A stretch of 64,000 nucleotides of DNA from Pseudomonas sp. Teo4 (lineage in GTDB: Bacteria; Pseudomonadota; Gammaproteobacteria; Pseudomonadales; Pseudomonadaceae). The stretch's first letter is position 1. Each line of letters starts with the position of its first letter. The notes beneath the pieces are model-generated. The model was not told the origin of the DNA. It saw only the letters and a list, made by a program, of their open reading frames with translations, and searched no databases. The stretch is taken from positions 992,001 through 1,056,000 of the forward strand of contig NZ_JAXCIL010000001.1 of assembly GCF_034387475.1 (NCBI RefSeq). The letters are read 5' to 3'. Positions 31,414-44,734 of this stretch are shown piece after piece. The translations under genes and the position numbers were made by a program.

Positions 31414-33049
31414 AGACGCGTTCCTTGAAGGGGTCGATGCCGATACGCTGGTAAGTGTCGATGAAGCGCTCTTCCTCGGTACGCTGTTCCACGTACACGG
31501 CGATCAGCTTCTCGATCACATCGGCCATGTCTTCCTGGGCGAAGGACGGGCCGAGGATCTTGCCCAGGCTCGCGTCACGTGCGGCGTTGCCGCCCAGCGA
31601 CACCTGGTAGAACTCTTCGCCCTTCTTGTCCACCCCGAGAATGCCGATGTGGCCGACGTGGTGGTGGCCGCAGGCGTTCATGCAGCCGGAGATGTTCAGG
31701 TCGATTTCACCGATGTCGAACAGGTAGTCCAGGTCGTCGAAACGGCGCTGGATGGATTCGGCAATCGGGATCGACTTGGCGTTGGCCAGCGAGCAGTAGT
31801 CACCGCCCGGGCAGCAGATGATGTCGGTCAGCAGGCCGATGTTCGGCGTGGCGAAACCGGCTTCGCGCAGCTCCAGCCACAGGGCGTGCAGCTGTTGCTG
31901 CTCGACATCGGCGAGGATGATGTTCTGCTCGTGCGAGGTGCGCAGGAAGCCGAAGCTGTAGCGGTCGGCCAGGTCGGCCACGGCATCGAGCTGCTTGTCG
32001 GTCAGGTCGCCTGGGGCAACGCCGGTCGGCTTGAGCGACAGGGTCACGGCCACGTAGCCAGGGCGCTTGTGGGCGCGGGTGTTACGCGAACGCCAACGGG
32101 CGAAACCTGGGTGCTCCTGGTCCAGCGCGCTGTAGTCGACATTGTCCAGCGCCTTGTAGGCCGGGTCGACGAAGTGGCGCGACACGCGCTCGACTTCCGC
32201 TTCGGTCAGGGTGGTGCTGCCGCCACGCAGGTGGGCCATTTCAGCCTCGACCTTCTCGGCGAACACTTCCGGGGTCAGCGCCTTCACCAGGATCTTGATC
32301 CGCGCCTTGTACTTGTTGTCACGGCGACCGTAACGGTTGTACACGCGCAGGATGGCGTCCAGGTAGCTGATCAGGTCCTGCCACGGCAGGAACTCGTTGA
32401 TGAACGAACCGACTACCGGGGTACGGCCCAGGCCGCCACCAACCAGCACGCGGAAGCCCAGCTCGCCGGCTTCGTTGCGCACCGGCTCCAGGCCGATATC
32501 GTGCACTTCGATGGCGGCGCGGTCTTCCTTCGAACCGTTCACGGCGATCTTGAACTTGCGCGGCAGGTAGGCGAATTCCGGGTGGAAGGTGGTCCACTGG
32601 CGGACGATTTCGCACCACGGGCGCGGGTCGACGATTTCATCGGCGGCCACACCGGCGAACTGGTCGGTGGTGGTGTTGCGCAGGCAGTTGCCGCTGGTCT
32701 GGATCGCGTGCATCTGCACGGTGGCCAGCTCGGCCAGGATCTCTGGAATGTCTTCCAGCGCAGGCCAGTTGTACTGCACGTTCTGCCGGGTGCTGATGTG
32801 CGCATAACCCTTGTCGTAGTCACGGGCGATCTTCGCCAGCAAGCGGACCTGGGTCGAGTTCAGCTGGCCGTACGGCACGGCAACGCGCAGCATCGGGGCA
32901 AAACGTTGGATATAGAGGCCGTTCTGCAGGCGCAGAGGGCGGAATTCTTCTTCGCTCAGCTCACCGGCCAGGTAGCGGCGGGTCTGATCACGGAACTGCT
33001 TGACGCGGTCCTCGATGATCCGCTGATCGTACTCGTCGTATACGTACAT
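31397..33049 (-). CDS. cysI: Sulfite reductase hemoprotein (nitrite/sulfite reductase family)
   Basis: The enzyme reduces sulfite to sulfide for cysteine synthesis with siroheme and a 4Fe-4S cluster. The 550-residue length is typical of the stand-alone, ferredoxin-type enzyme. The first cysteine pair lies in DIICCPGGDYCSLANAKS and the second in NISGCMNACGHHH. YAHISTRQNVQYNW and GLGRTPVVG are further signatures. The siroheme is supplied by CysG, encoded at 15001-16392. It lies upstream of the DUF934 gene and is divergent from the binding-protein gene at 33265. Confidence 0.95.
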   Translation of the reverse strand: MYVYDEYDQRIIEDRVKQFRDQTRRYLAGELSEEEFRPLRLQNGLYIQRFAPMLRVAVPYGQLNSTQVRLLAKIARDYDKGYAHISTRQNVQYNWPALEDIPEILAELATVQMHAIQTSGNCLRNTTTDQFAGVAADEIVDPRPWCEIVRQWTTFHPEFAYLPRKFKIAVNGSKEDRAAIEVHDIGLEPVRNEAGELGFRVLVGGGLGRTPVVGSFINEFLPWQDLISYLDAILRVYNRYGRRDNKYKARIKILVKALTPEVFAEKVEAEMAHLRGGSTTLTEAEVERVSRHFVDPAYKALDNVDYSALDQEHPGFARWRSRNTRAHKRPGYVAVTLSLKPTGVAPGDLTDKQLDAVADLADRYSFGFLRTSHEQNIILADVEQQQLHALWLELREAGFATPNIGLLTDIICCPGGDYCSLANAKSIPIAESIQRRFDDLDYLFDIGEIDLNISGCMNACGHHHVGHIGILGVDKKGEEFYQVSLGGNAARDASLGKILGPSFAQEDMADVIEKLIAVYVEQRTEEERFIDTYQRIGIDPFKERVYAANH

Positions 33050-33264
33050 AAAAGTCCTGTCTCAGGCTGCATGCAGCTATTCGCGCGCACGGCCGCGCAC
33101 TCCGGTTCGGAGCCGGGGAACGATATCAGGTTGGGGTTATGCGCTAAAGTGATGTTTTTGCATATGAAAAGAACCAAACGAACTAAGTGAGACTGACTGG
33201 CATTTGTTCGCCAGTGCGCGCTACGCGTTTATACTCGCGGCTTTGTTTCAACGGGTGTAACTGC

Positions 33265-34341
33265 ATGCTCAAGGCGCTGTGCCAAAGCGTGTGCCTGAGC
33301 CTGCCGCTGGCAGCCAGTGCGCAGGCCGCTTCGGTGGTATTCCTCAACCCCGGCCTGTCCAGCGAGACGTTCTGGACGAGCTACTCGCGTTTCATGCAGG
33401 CGGCTGCCGACGACCTCGGCATGACCTTGCGCGTCGAGTACAGCGAGCGCAGTGCCGAAAAGGCGCTGGTCCAGGCGCGGGCGATTCTCAAGGGGCCACA
33501 ACGGCCGGACTACCTGGTGCTGGTCAACGAGCAGTATGTGGCGCCGGAAATCATCCGGCTGTCACAGGGCAGTGGGGTCAAGCTGTTTCTGGTCAACAAC
33601 GGGCTGACCGCCAGCCAGGCCCAGAGTATTCGAGCACAACCGGAAAAATACGCGCAGTTGTTGGGTACCCTGACTGCCAACGACGAACAGGCCGGTTACC
33701 AGATGCTGCATCAGATGGTCGCTTTGCTGCCGCGGGGTAACGAGCCGATCGACCTGGTAGCCTTTGCCGGCGTCAAGAGCACGCCGGCCTCGCAACTGCG
33801 CGAGCAGGGCATGCGCCAGGCGTTGGCCGACTTTCCTCAGGTGCGCTTGCGTCAGGTGGTCTACGGCAACTGGAGTCGCCAGCGCGCCTTCGAGCAGGCC
33901 CAGGTGCTGCTGGAGCGTTATCCGAACACCAAGCTGGTGTGGTCGGCCAACGACGAGATGGCCTTCGGCGCCATGCAGGCTTTTGAAGCTGCCGGGCGCA
34001 AGCCAGGGCGCGATGTGGTGTTCAGTGCCATCAACAATTCGCCTGAGGCACTGCGGGCACGAATCGATGGGCGTCTCGGCGTGTTGATGGGCGGGCACTT
34101 CACCTTGGGCGGCTGGGCCATGGTGATGCTGCACGATGACGCCCACGGGGTGGCGGTGGATCGCGACGGCCTGAGTGAGCATCGCGTGCCGGCGTTGCAG
34201 TCGATCGACCAGGACAAGGCCCGCCGATGGCTGAAACTGTTGGATAAGGACGACTACGGAGTTGATTTCCAGCGTTACAGCGCCGAAGGGCGCCCGGCCA
34301 GTTTCCAGTACCCGTTTCTTACGTCGCCCGTCGACTATTGA
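33265..34341 (+). CDS. Periplasmic sugar-type substrate-binding protein (orphan)
   Basis: The 358-residue protein has a signal peptide (MLKALCQSVCLSLPLAASAQ) and a type I periplasmic binding fold: PGLSSETFWTSYSRFMQAAA, then PDYLVLVNEQYVAPEI, LVWSANDEMAFGAMQAFEAA and GGHFTLGGWAMVML. No ABC permease, ATPase or receptor is adjacent, so it may serve a distant transporter or a signalling kinase or cyclase. The ATG at 33265 gives the signal peptide; earlier in-frame codons do not. Confidence 0.85.
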   Translation: MLKALCQSVCLSLPLAASAQAASVVFLNPGLSSETFWTSYSRFMQAAADDLGMTLRVEYSERSAEKALVQARAILKGPQRPDYLVLVNEQYVAPEIIRLSQGSGVKLFLVNNGLTASQAQSIRAQPEKYAQLLGTLTANDEQAGYQMLHQMVALLPRGNEPIDLVAFAGVKSTPASQLREQGMRQALADFPQVRLRQVVYGNWSRQRAFEQAQVLLERYPNTKLVWSANDEMAFGAMQAFEAAGRKPGRDVVFSAINNSPEALRARIDGRLGVLMGGHFTLGGWAMVMLHDDAHGVAVDRDGLSEHRVPALQSIDQDKARRWLKLLDKDDYGVDFQRYSAEGRPASFQYPFLTSPVDY

Positions 34342-34426
34342 AAAACCCTGCTTGAGGGAAGGGCATTGCTCGTCTTAACTGCTGGTGGTGAAGTGCATTC
34401 CCATAACCACTACAAGAGGCAATGCA

Positions 34427-34540
34427 ATGGGAAACTCAACCAAGGTCCGCAAAGCTGACAGCAGTGTCGATGCCTGGGCGATCCTCTGCCTGATCGTCCT
34501 GGTGGTGGTCACCGCCGTGTATTGGGTCAGCCACCAGTAG
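34427..34540 (+). CDS. Predicted 37-residue single-pass membrane protein
   Basis: An open frame with an AGAGG ribosome-binding site 7 bases before the ATG encodes a polar N-terminus (MGNSTKVRKADSSVDAW), one hydrophobic helix of about 18 residues (ILCLIVLVVVTAVYWV) and SHQ at the end. The composition strongly suggests a real tail-anchored or single-span microprotein. No function is known to me. Confidence 0.6.
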   Translation: MGNSTKVRKADSSVDAWAILCLIVLVVVTAVYWVSHQ

Positions 34541-34608
34541 CCTTAGTCTTTAGACCGTGATTCAACCTGAGCCGCCCGTGGAAGGGAATTCCGCGGGCGG
34601 ATTGCGTT

Positions 34609-34827
34609 TCAATGGGCGGTGAGGTGCATGGCCAGTTGCACAAGGCCGACCAGCACCAGGATGAACACCAGCGTGAATAGCGTGCCGAGCACGATGAAGT
34701 GGCTGGCTTTGCCGTGGGTGAAATCGCGGGCGCGGTTCTTGCCGCTTTGCACGCCGAAGGCGGCGGCCAGGATGCTGTGCAGCATCTGCCAGAAGGTGGG
34801 CGGCTTGCCTTGGCTGGAATCGTCCAT
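34609..34827 (-). CDS. DUF2970 small membrane protein
   Basis: A 72-residue protein with a polar N-terminus containing FWQMLHSILAAAFGVQSGKN, typical of DUF2970, and a C-terminal transmembrane helix (FIVLGTLFTLVFILVLVGLV). It is predicted in the inner membrane; its function is unknown. The start at 34827 (MDDSSQGK) has a GGAG-like site upstream and is preferred over an in-frame ATG nine codons earlier. Confidence 0.85.
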   Translation of the reverse strand: MDDSSQGKPPTFWQMLHSILAAAFGVQSGKNRARDFTHGKASHFIVLGTLFTLVFILVLVGLVQLAMHLTAH

Positions 34828-34901
34828 GGTGGCTCCTGATGAATTCAGAGGCAATCAGGGACAGTGTAGGCAATGGGAGTGAGGTTGGCTGTACTGACCG
34901 C

Positions 34902-34984
34902 TTCGCGGGTAAACCCGCTCCCACAGGTACTGCACAGGCTTTGATAGCGGTGCGATCCCTGTGGGAGCGGGTTTACCCGCGAAG
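34902..34984. repeat. Inverted REP pair (TTCGCGGGTAAACCCGC type)
   Basis: Two units, 34902-34927 and 34959-34984, are reverse complements: TTCGCGGGTAAACCCGCTCC and its complement. They match the pair upstream of ftsK. They lie between metH and the DUF2970 gene. Confidence 0.8.
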
Positions 34985-34998
34985 AAATCAACGCAGAA

Positions 34999-38706
<3,708 letters not shown>

Positions 38707-38873
38707 AGGAACTACCTGGTCGGGCAAAAATCAGAAGGTGCCGAATCATAACAAAGCTGCGCGGTTTTTAGGCGCACTGCCCATTTGCATGAATTCCGTT
38801 CATGTTGGGCCGACGAGCATCCAAGGACGACCAGGCAATCGTGATGGCTTTATGTAACCAGGACTTTCCGCAC

Positions 38874-41183
38874 ATGGTGCATCGTTGTTTTCTTGCCTTG
38901 GCTGGCGCTTTCGCCCTGCTCGCCAGTGGCGTGACGTTCGGGCAGGCCCCCCAATCGAGTCCCGCCATTTCCTACACCCGGGACATCCAACCGATCTTCA
39001 CCGAGAAGTGCGTGGCCTGCCACGCCTGTAACGACGCTGCCTGCCAGCTCAAGCTGGAAAGCCCCGAAGGGGCGGTGCGTGGTGCAACCAAGGTGCCGGT
39101 GTACCAGGGCGACCGGAGCAAGGCGGTGCCCACCACGAGGCTGTTCTACGATGCCCACAGCGAGGCCGAGTGGCGCAAGAAGGGCTTCTATTCGGTGCTC
39201 GACAACCAGGGCAGCCAGGCTGCACTGATGGCGCGCATGCTCGAACTCGGGCACAAGACGCCGCTCACGCCCAATGCCAAGCTGCCCGAAGAGATCGTCC
39301 TGGGGCTCAACCGCAACAACATGTGCCCGCTGCCCCATGAGTTCGACGCCTATGCCGGCGCCCACCCCAAGGAAGGCATGCCGCTGGCTGTCACCGGGCT
39401 GACCGACCAGCAATACAACACCCTGCGCAGCTGGCTGTCGGCCGGGGCGCCGGTAGAGTATCAGCCGATTCAGCCCAGCCCGGTCGAGGCCAGGCAGATT
39501 GCAGACTGGGAAGAGCTGCTGAACCGTCCGGGCTCTACCGAGGCGCTGGTGGGGCGTTGGCTGTACGAGCACTTGTTCCTGGCGCACATCTATTTTGTTG
39601 GTGGTGAACAAGGTCACTTCTTCCAATGGGTGCGCTCGCGCACGCCGAGCGGCCAGCCGGTCGACCTGATCGCCACCCGCCGTCCCAACGACCCGCCGGG
39701 CACCGACTTCTACTACCGCCTGGTGCCGGTGCAGGGCGTGATCGTGCACAAGACCCACATCACGTACCCCATGGGCCCGCAAAAGCTCAAGCGGGTCAAG
39801 CAGCTGTTCTACGCTGGCGACTGGCATGCCACCGCGCTGCCAGGTTACGGCCCGCGTCACCGGGCCAACCCGTTCGAGACCTTCGAGGCCATTCCGGCAG
39901 TGGCGCGCTACCAGTTCATGCTGGATAACGCCGAGTACTTCGTGCGCACCTTCATCCGTGGCCCGGTATGCCGTGGGCAGATCGCCACCGACGTGATCCG
40001 CGACAACTTCTGGGCGCTGTTCCAGGAACCGGCCCACGACCGTTACATCACCGATGCCAAGTACCGCAGCGAAGCCACGCCGTTGTTGGCGATGCCTGGG
40101 CAGATCGACGACGTGGGCAGCGTGCTCACCCTGTGGCACGCCTACCGCGACAAGCGCAACGAGTATGAAAAACTGCGCCGCGAGGCCTATGCCGAGATGC
40201 CGCCCCCCAGCTGGTCGACCCTGTGGGCGGGTAATGACAATGCCTTGCTGACCATCTTCCGTCACTTCGACAGTGCATCGGTGACCAAGGGCTTGATCGG
40301 CGATGTGCCGCTGACCACCTGGCTGTTCGACTACCCGCTGTTCGAGCGCACCTATTACCAGTTGGCGGTCAACTTCGATGTGTTCGGCAACGTCTCGCAC
40401 CAGTTGCAGACGCGCTTGTACTTCGACCTGATCCGTAACGGCGCCGAGGTCAACTTCCTGCGCCTGATGCCGGCGGAGCAGCGTGGCAAGGTGCTCAGCA
40501 ACTGGTACCAGAACAGCGGCAAGGTGAAGATGTGGATGGACTACGAGGACATCGACACCGACACCCCGAGTGGGCTGAAGCTCGACGAACGCAACCCGAC
40601 GCGCGACTTTGGCCTGAAACTGTTGCAGCGCACCGGCAGCCTCAACGCGGCCCCCGACCCGATCAACCGCTGCACGGGCGCTTATTGCTCGCGGCCAGAG
40701 ATGAACGCCGAGTTCCAGCGCGTCGAACAGTCGCTTAGCCGTCTGGTGTCGCGCCCTGCGGCGGGGTTGAAGGTCATCAACCAGCTGCCCGAGGCGACCA
40801 TGCTGCGCATCGAAGGGCAGGACGGTCAGCGCCAGGTCTACAGCCTGTTGCGCAACCGGGCGCACAGCAACGTGGCTTTCCTGCTGGGCGAGGCCTACCG
40901 CTACCAGCCGGGGCTGGACACCCTGACCTTGTACCCGGGCGTGCTCAGCAGCTACCCGAACTTCATCTTCAACATTCCGGCGTCGAACGTGCCGGAGTTC
41001 GTCGAGGACATGGAAGCGGCGCGTGACGACCCGGCCAAGTTCGAGCGCATCGTCATGCGCTGGGGCGTGCGTCGCAGTCACCCGCAGTTCTGGTTCTACT
41101 TCCATGACCTGAACACCTTCATCAAGCAGACTCAACCGATGGAGGCGGGCGTGCTGGACATGAACCGCTACGAGAACCTCTGA
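38874..41183 (+). CDS. cti: Periplasmic fatty acid cis/trans isomerase
   Basis: Cti converts cis-unsaturated membrane fatty acids to trans forms under solvent or heat stress, a known trait of P. putida. The 769-residue protein has a signal peptide (MVHRCFLALAGAFALLASGV) and a c-type heme motif CVACH near residue 45, followed by the long Cti-specific region (DFYYRLVPVQGVIVHKTHI, DVFGNVSHQLQTRLYFDLIR). The ATG at 38874 gives the signal peptide; 24 in-frame codons upstream do not. It is divergent from metH. Confidence 0.95.
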   Translation: MVHRCFLALAGAFALLASGVTFGQAPQSSPAISYTRDIQPIFTEKCVACHACNDAACQLKLESPEGAVRGATKVPVYQGDRSKAVPTTRLFYDAHSEAEWRKKGFYSVLDNQGSQAALMARMLELGHKTPLTPNAKLPEEIVLGLNRNNMCPLPHEFDAYAGAHPKEGMPLAVTGLTDQQYNTLRSWLSAGAPVEYQPIQPSPVEARQIADWEELLNRPGSTEALVGRWLYEHLFLAHIYFVGGEQGHFFQWVRSRTPSGQPVDLIATRRPNDPPGTDFYYRLVPVQGVIVHKTHITYPMGPQKLKRVKQLFYAGDWHATALPGYGPRHRANPFETFEAIPAVARYQFMLDNAEYFVRTFIRGPVCRGQIATDVIRDNFWALFQEPAHDRYITDAKYRSEATPLLAMPGQIDDVGSVLTLWHAYRDKRNEYEKLRREAYAEMPPPSWSTLWAGNDNALLTIFRHFDSASVTKGLIGDVPLTTWLFDYPLFERTYYQLAVNFDVFGNVSHQLQTRLYFDLIRNGAEVNFLRLMPAEQRGKVLSNWYQNSGKVKMWMDYEDIDTDTPSGLKLDERNPTRDFGLKLLQRTGSLNAAPDPINRCTGAYCSRPEMNAEFQRVEQSLSRLVSRPAAGLKVINQLPEATMLRIEGQDGQRQVYSLLRNRAHSNVAFLLGEAYRYQPGLDTLTLYPGVLSSYPNFIFNIPASNVPEFVEDMEAARDDPAKFERIVMRWGVRRSHPQFWFYFHDLNTFIKQTQPMEAGVLDMNRYENL

Positions 41184-41249
41184 TCGGTTGAACTGACCTT
41201 TCAGGGAACACTGCGGTCGGATCGATCGGGTGGCCAGGGGCTGCGTTGC

Positions 41250-41281
41250 AGCCCCATCGCCGGCAAGCCGGCTCCTACAGG
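41250..41281. repeat. Single REP unit
   Basis: One unit with CATCGCCGGCAAGCCGGCTCC lies between cti and the acyltransferase gene, without an inverted partner. It may be a remnant of a former pair. Confidence 0.65.
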
Positions 41282-41337
41282 CGTTGTGGGATGCAACTTG
41301 TCGCGGCCTCAATGCACCGGCTGATCGCAGGTAATTC

Positions 41338-42372
41338 ATGCTGTATTCGCTTCAAGCACTGCGGGCGTTCGCCGCCTGGGTGGTGGTCTGCCACCACTTC
41401 ATGCAAATCTTCTTCGACTTTCACGCCAGCGGCCCTGTCGGCCGCCTGCTCAGCGAGCGAGGCGCGGTTGGAGTCGACATTTTCTTTGTCATCAGCGGCC
41501 TGGTGATCTACCTCTCGACCCGCGACAAAGCCATCGACCCGCGGCAGTTCCTGCTCAACAGGGTGCTGCGCATCGTCCCTGCCTACTGGTTCTACACCGC
41601 GCTGATGGCCATGCTGCTGCTCGTTGCCAGCCGCTGGATGCCCCATCAGGTGTTCCAGTGGCAGCACCTGCTGTTGTCGCTGTTGTTCATCCCGGCCGAA
41701 AACCCGGGTGGCTACGGGCTGTACCCAACCTTGAACGTCGGCTGGACACTGAATTTCGAGATGTTCTTCTACGTGTTGTTCGGCCTGGCGTTTATAGCCC
41801 GCCAGCGTCATCACTTACTGATGGTGACTGCCGCGCTGCTGTTGGTGAGCGAGCTTCTGGGGCGGTTGGGTGTGGTCAGCCGTTTCTACAGCAACGACAT
41901 CATCTACGAGTTTCTGCTCGGTATCGGTGTGGGCGTGCTGTACCGTCGCGGGTTGATCCGCGAAGGGTTGTGGCTGCCGATGGCGGTGCTGGCGGCGGCT
42001 GGGTACGCGCTGTTTCACCTGGACGCTTCCCAGCGCCTGCTGCACTGGGGGCTGCCGAGTGCATTGGTGGTGCTGGCGTTCATTTCGCTTGAGCCTTACT
42101 TCAAAGGCAATCGACTGCTCAAGATGCTGGGTGACTGTTCCTACTCGGTGTACTTGATACATGTTCTGGTGCTTTACGGCGGCTGGTTCGTCAGCCAGCG
42201 GCTGAAGGTGAACCCTTACCTGGTCTTTGCCTTCTGCGTGCCGTCCATTGGACTAATGTCTTGGTTCAGCTACCAGTGGCTCGAACGCGGGCTGTATCGG
42301 CGGATGCAAGCCTGGCTGGCGGCGCCACGGGAGCAAAGCCAGGCATATGCGCTTTCCCGAGTCAATTACTAG
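41338..42372 (+). CDS. Acyltransferase 3 family membrane protein (OafA-like)
   Basis: The 344-residue protein has about ten transmembrane helices and the acyltransferase 3 pattern: SLQALRAFAAWVVVCHHF with the His of the active site, VGVDIFFVISGLVIYLS with FxxSG, and SYSVYLIHVLVLY near the end. Such enzymes O-acylate polysaccharides or other exported glycans. No polysaccharide genes are adjacent, so the acceptor is unknown. It is monocistronic. Confidence 0.9.
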   Translation: MLYSLQALRAFAAWVVVCHHFMQIFFDFHASGPVGRLLSERGAVGVDIFFVISGLVIYLSTRDKAIDPRQFLLNRVLRIVPAYWFYTALMAMLLLVASRWMPHQVFQWQHLLLSLLFIPAENPGGYGLYPTLNVGWTLNFEMFFYVLFGLAFIARQRHHLLMVTAALLLVSELLGRLGVVSRFYSNDIIYEFLLGIGVGVLYRRGLIREGLWLPMAVLAAAGYALFHLDASQRLLHWGLPSALVVLAFISLEPYFKGNRLLKMLGDCSYSVYLIHVLVLYGGWFVSQRLKVNPYLVFAFCVPSIGLMSWFSYQWLERGLYRRMQAWLAAPREQSQAYALSRVNY

Positions 42373-42421
42373 GACTTTGTTCAAAGGCCAGGTTGGCGTA
42401 CACTTGGCCGCAAGTCTGTGA

Positions 42422-43015
<594 letters not shown>

Positions 43016-43238
43016 TACGCGTCGGGCGATTCAGGCTCGCGGTGAAAAGCCTTGATCCCTAGCAACAAACTGTTACGGATTCAACCCCTGCGACAACAGG
43101 CCGCAGCCCGTATTTAAAGGGCTGCAGGCCTGCACCCCCAACGTCGGGTAGATGCCCTGGGGGTGTCATGCCAGAATGCCCCGGTTTTTCGGCCGGCCTG
43201 TCCCTAGGGCCGGCACCTTCCCTGTAAAGGATGGTTCC

Positions 43239-43847
43239 ATGAATGATCTGTTTACCCGGCGCGCAGTTGTCGCCGGGATGGGCGTTCTCGGGCTCGGCCT
43301 GCTGGCAGGCTGCAACCCGGCCCGGGGGCTCGAGTTCAAGTACGGCAAGAACATGAGCAACGAAATCCTCGGGCGCAAGTTCCGCCTCAAGGATACCCGT
43401 GGCAACGACGTCACCCTGTCGAGCTTCTACGGCAGCATGCCGATGATCTTCTTCGGTTTCACCCAGTGCCCGGCGGTCTGCCCGACCACCTTGGCGCGTG
43501 CGGCGCAAATCAAGAACCTGCTCAGGGGGCGCGACCGCGAAATTTTCCAGGTGGTGTTCATCACGCTGGATCCGGAGCGAGACACCCCTGAAGTGCTAGA
43601 TGCCTACGTCAAGGCCTTCGACCCGTCGTTCACCGCGCTGACCGGCACCCCGGAAGAAATCGCCGAGGTGGCCAAGGAGTTCAAGGTGTTCTACGAGAAA
43701 GTCCCGGCCGGTGACACCTACACCATCTCTCACTCGTCCACCAGCTACGTCTACGATACACGTGGCACCCTGCGCCTGAGCCTGGGCCATTCCCTGAACG
43801 CCAAGGAATGTGCTGAAGACCTGGCCACCCTGATGGAGATTTGCTGA
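43239..43847 (+). CDS. SCO1/SenC-type copper-delivery lipoprotein
   Basis: SCO proteins deliver copper to cytochrome oxidase CuA or act as thiol-disulfide proteins. The 202-residue protein has a lipoprotein signal (LGLGLLAGC) and the thioredoxin-like core with the copper-binding CPAVCP in FFGFTQCPAVCPTT and the distal His in LSLGHSLNAKEC. The start at 43239 gives a correct signal peptide. The PCuAC gene begins at the base after the stop codon, so both act together. Confidence 0.92.
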   Translation: MNDLFTRRAVVAGMGVLGLGLLAGCNPARGLEFKYGKNMSNEILGRKFRLKDTRGNDVTLSSFYGSMPMIFFGFTQCPAVCPTTLARAAQIKNLLRGRDREIFQVVFITLDPERDTPEVLDAYVKAFDPSFTALTGTPEEIAEVAKEFKVFYEKVPAGDTYTISHSSTSYVYDTRGTLRLSLGHSLNAKECAEDLATLMEIC

Positions 43848-44330
43848 ATGTCGATGCAACCGATCAAACGCGGTTTGGCTGCCCTGGTGCTGATGGGCCT
43901 GGCCCTGCCAGCCCTGGCTCAGACCACTGTGAGCGATGCCTGGGTGCGGGCCAGCGTGCCGCACCAGCAGTCCACCGGTGCCTTCATGACCTTGACCGCC
44001 AGCAGCGACAGCAAGCTGGTTGGCGTGGCGTCGCCTGTGGCCAAGACCGTGCAGGTGCACGAGATGACCATGAACGGCGATGTCATGGGCATGAAGGAAG
44101 TGAAGTCGGTCGAGCTGCCCGCAGGCAAGGCGGTAAGCCTGGACCCGAATGGTTACCACGTGATGCTGATGGGCTTGAGCCAACAGGTGAAGGAAGGCGA
44201 GAAAGTGCCACTGACCCTGACCATCGAGGGTGCCAAGGGCGAAAAGGAAACCCTGCAGGTGCAGGCTGAGGTGCGTGCTCTGAATGCCGAGGCTGGCGCT
44301 GGGCACGACCATATGCATATGAACCACTGA
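43848..44330 (+). CDS. Periplasmic copper chaperone PCu(A)C
   Basis: PCu(A)C hands Cu(I) to SCO and cytochrome oxidase. The 160-residue protein has a signal peptide ending in ALPALAQ and a cupredoxin-like core with the metal motif His-x-Met in VHEMTMNGDVMGM and HVMLM about 40 residues later, matching H-x-M...H-x-M. The C-terminal HDHMHMNH tail could also bind metal. It directly follows the SCO gene with no gap. Confidence 0.93.
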   Translation: MSMQPIKRGLAALVLMGLALPALAQTTVSDAWVRASVPHQQSTGAFMTLTASSDSKLVGVASPVAKTVQVHEMTMNGDVMGMKEVKSVELPAGKAVSLDPNGYHVMLMGLSQQVKEGEKVPLTLTIEGAKGEKETLQVQAEVRALNAEAGAGHDHMHMNH

Positions 44331-44351
44331 TTGACTTGGGGCTGCCTTGCA

Positions 44352-44410
44352 GCCCAATCGCCGGCAAGCCGGCTCCCACAGTGTAGGAGCCGGCTTGCCG
44401 GCGATTGGGC
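44352..44410. repeat. Tight REP palindrome after the copper genes
   Basis: Two REP cores in opposite orientation (GCCCAATCGCCGGCAAGCCG and its complement) are separated by only about 8 bases, so they form one very stable stem. The flanks GGGGC...GCCCC extend the pairing. It can act as a transcript end for the SCO/PCuAC operon and for the opposing short gene. Confidence 0.8.
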
Positions 44411-44431
44411 CGCAAAGCGGCCCCATTTCAT

Positions 44432-44659
44432 TCAGCTACGAAATCGTGGCAAAGGCCTGTCCAACGTCAACGAAGTCAGCGTCTTGCGCAGCTGGGCTTC
44501 GTCGGCCTCCAGAGCCTTGAGGCTGGCGCGGATCTTGCCGGCGGCGGGCACATCGCCCTGCCGGTCGATCCAGTCGGCAATCTCCTTGCAGGCACTGCTC
44601 AGGCAGGCTTGACGCTGGTTCATCAGCGTGAGGAGGGTGGTGAGCTCTCTTTCGGACAT
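44432..44659 (-). CDS. Conserved hypothetical protein, 75 residues
   Basis: A small, soluble, helical and charged protein (MSERELTTLLTLMNQRQACL, then IADWIDRQGDVPAAGKIRAS) that I cannot place in a named family. No signal peptide or membrane segment is visible. The start at 44659 is chosen over an in-frame ATG five codons upstream. Confidence 0.7.
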   Translation of the reverse strand: MSERELTTLLTLMNQRQACLSSACKEIADWIDRQGDVPAAGKIRASLKALEADEAQLRKTLTSLTLDRPLPRFRS

Positions 44660-44734
44660 AGCAGGATCCTCCAATCAGCTCTGTCAGTGTAGCAGCGGCT
44701 GGCCGCTCTGCCGGAGGCAAAGTGCCGCACCGCC

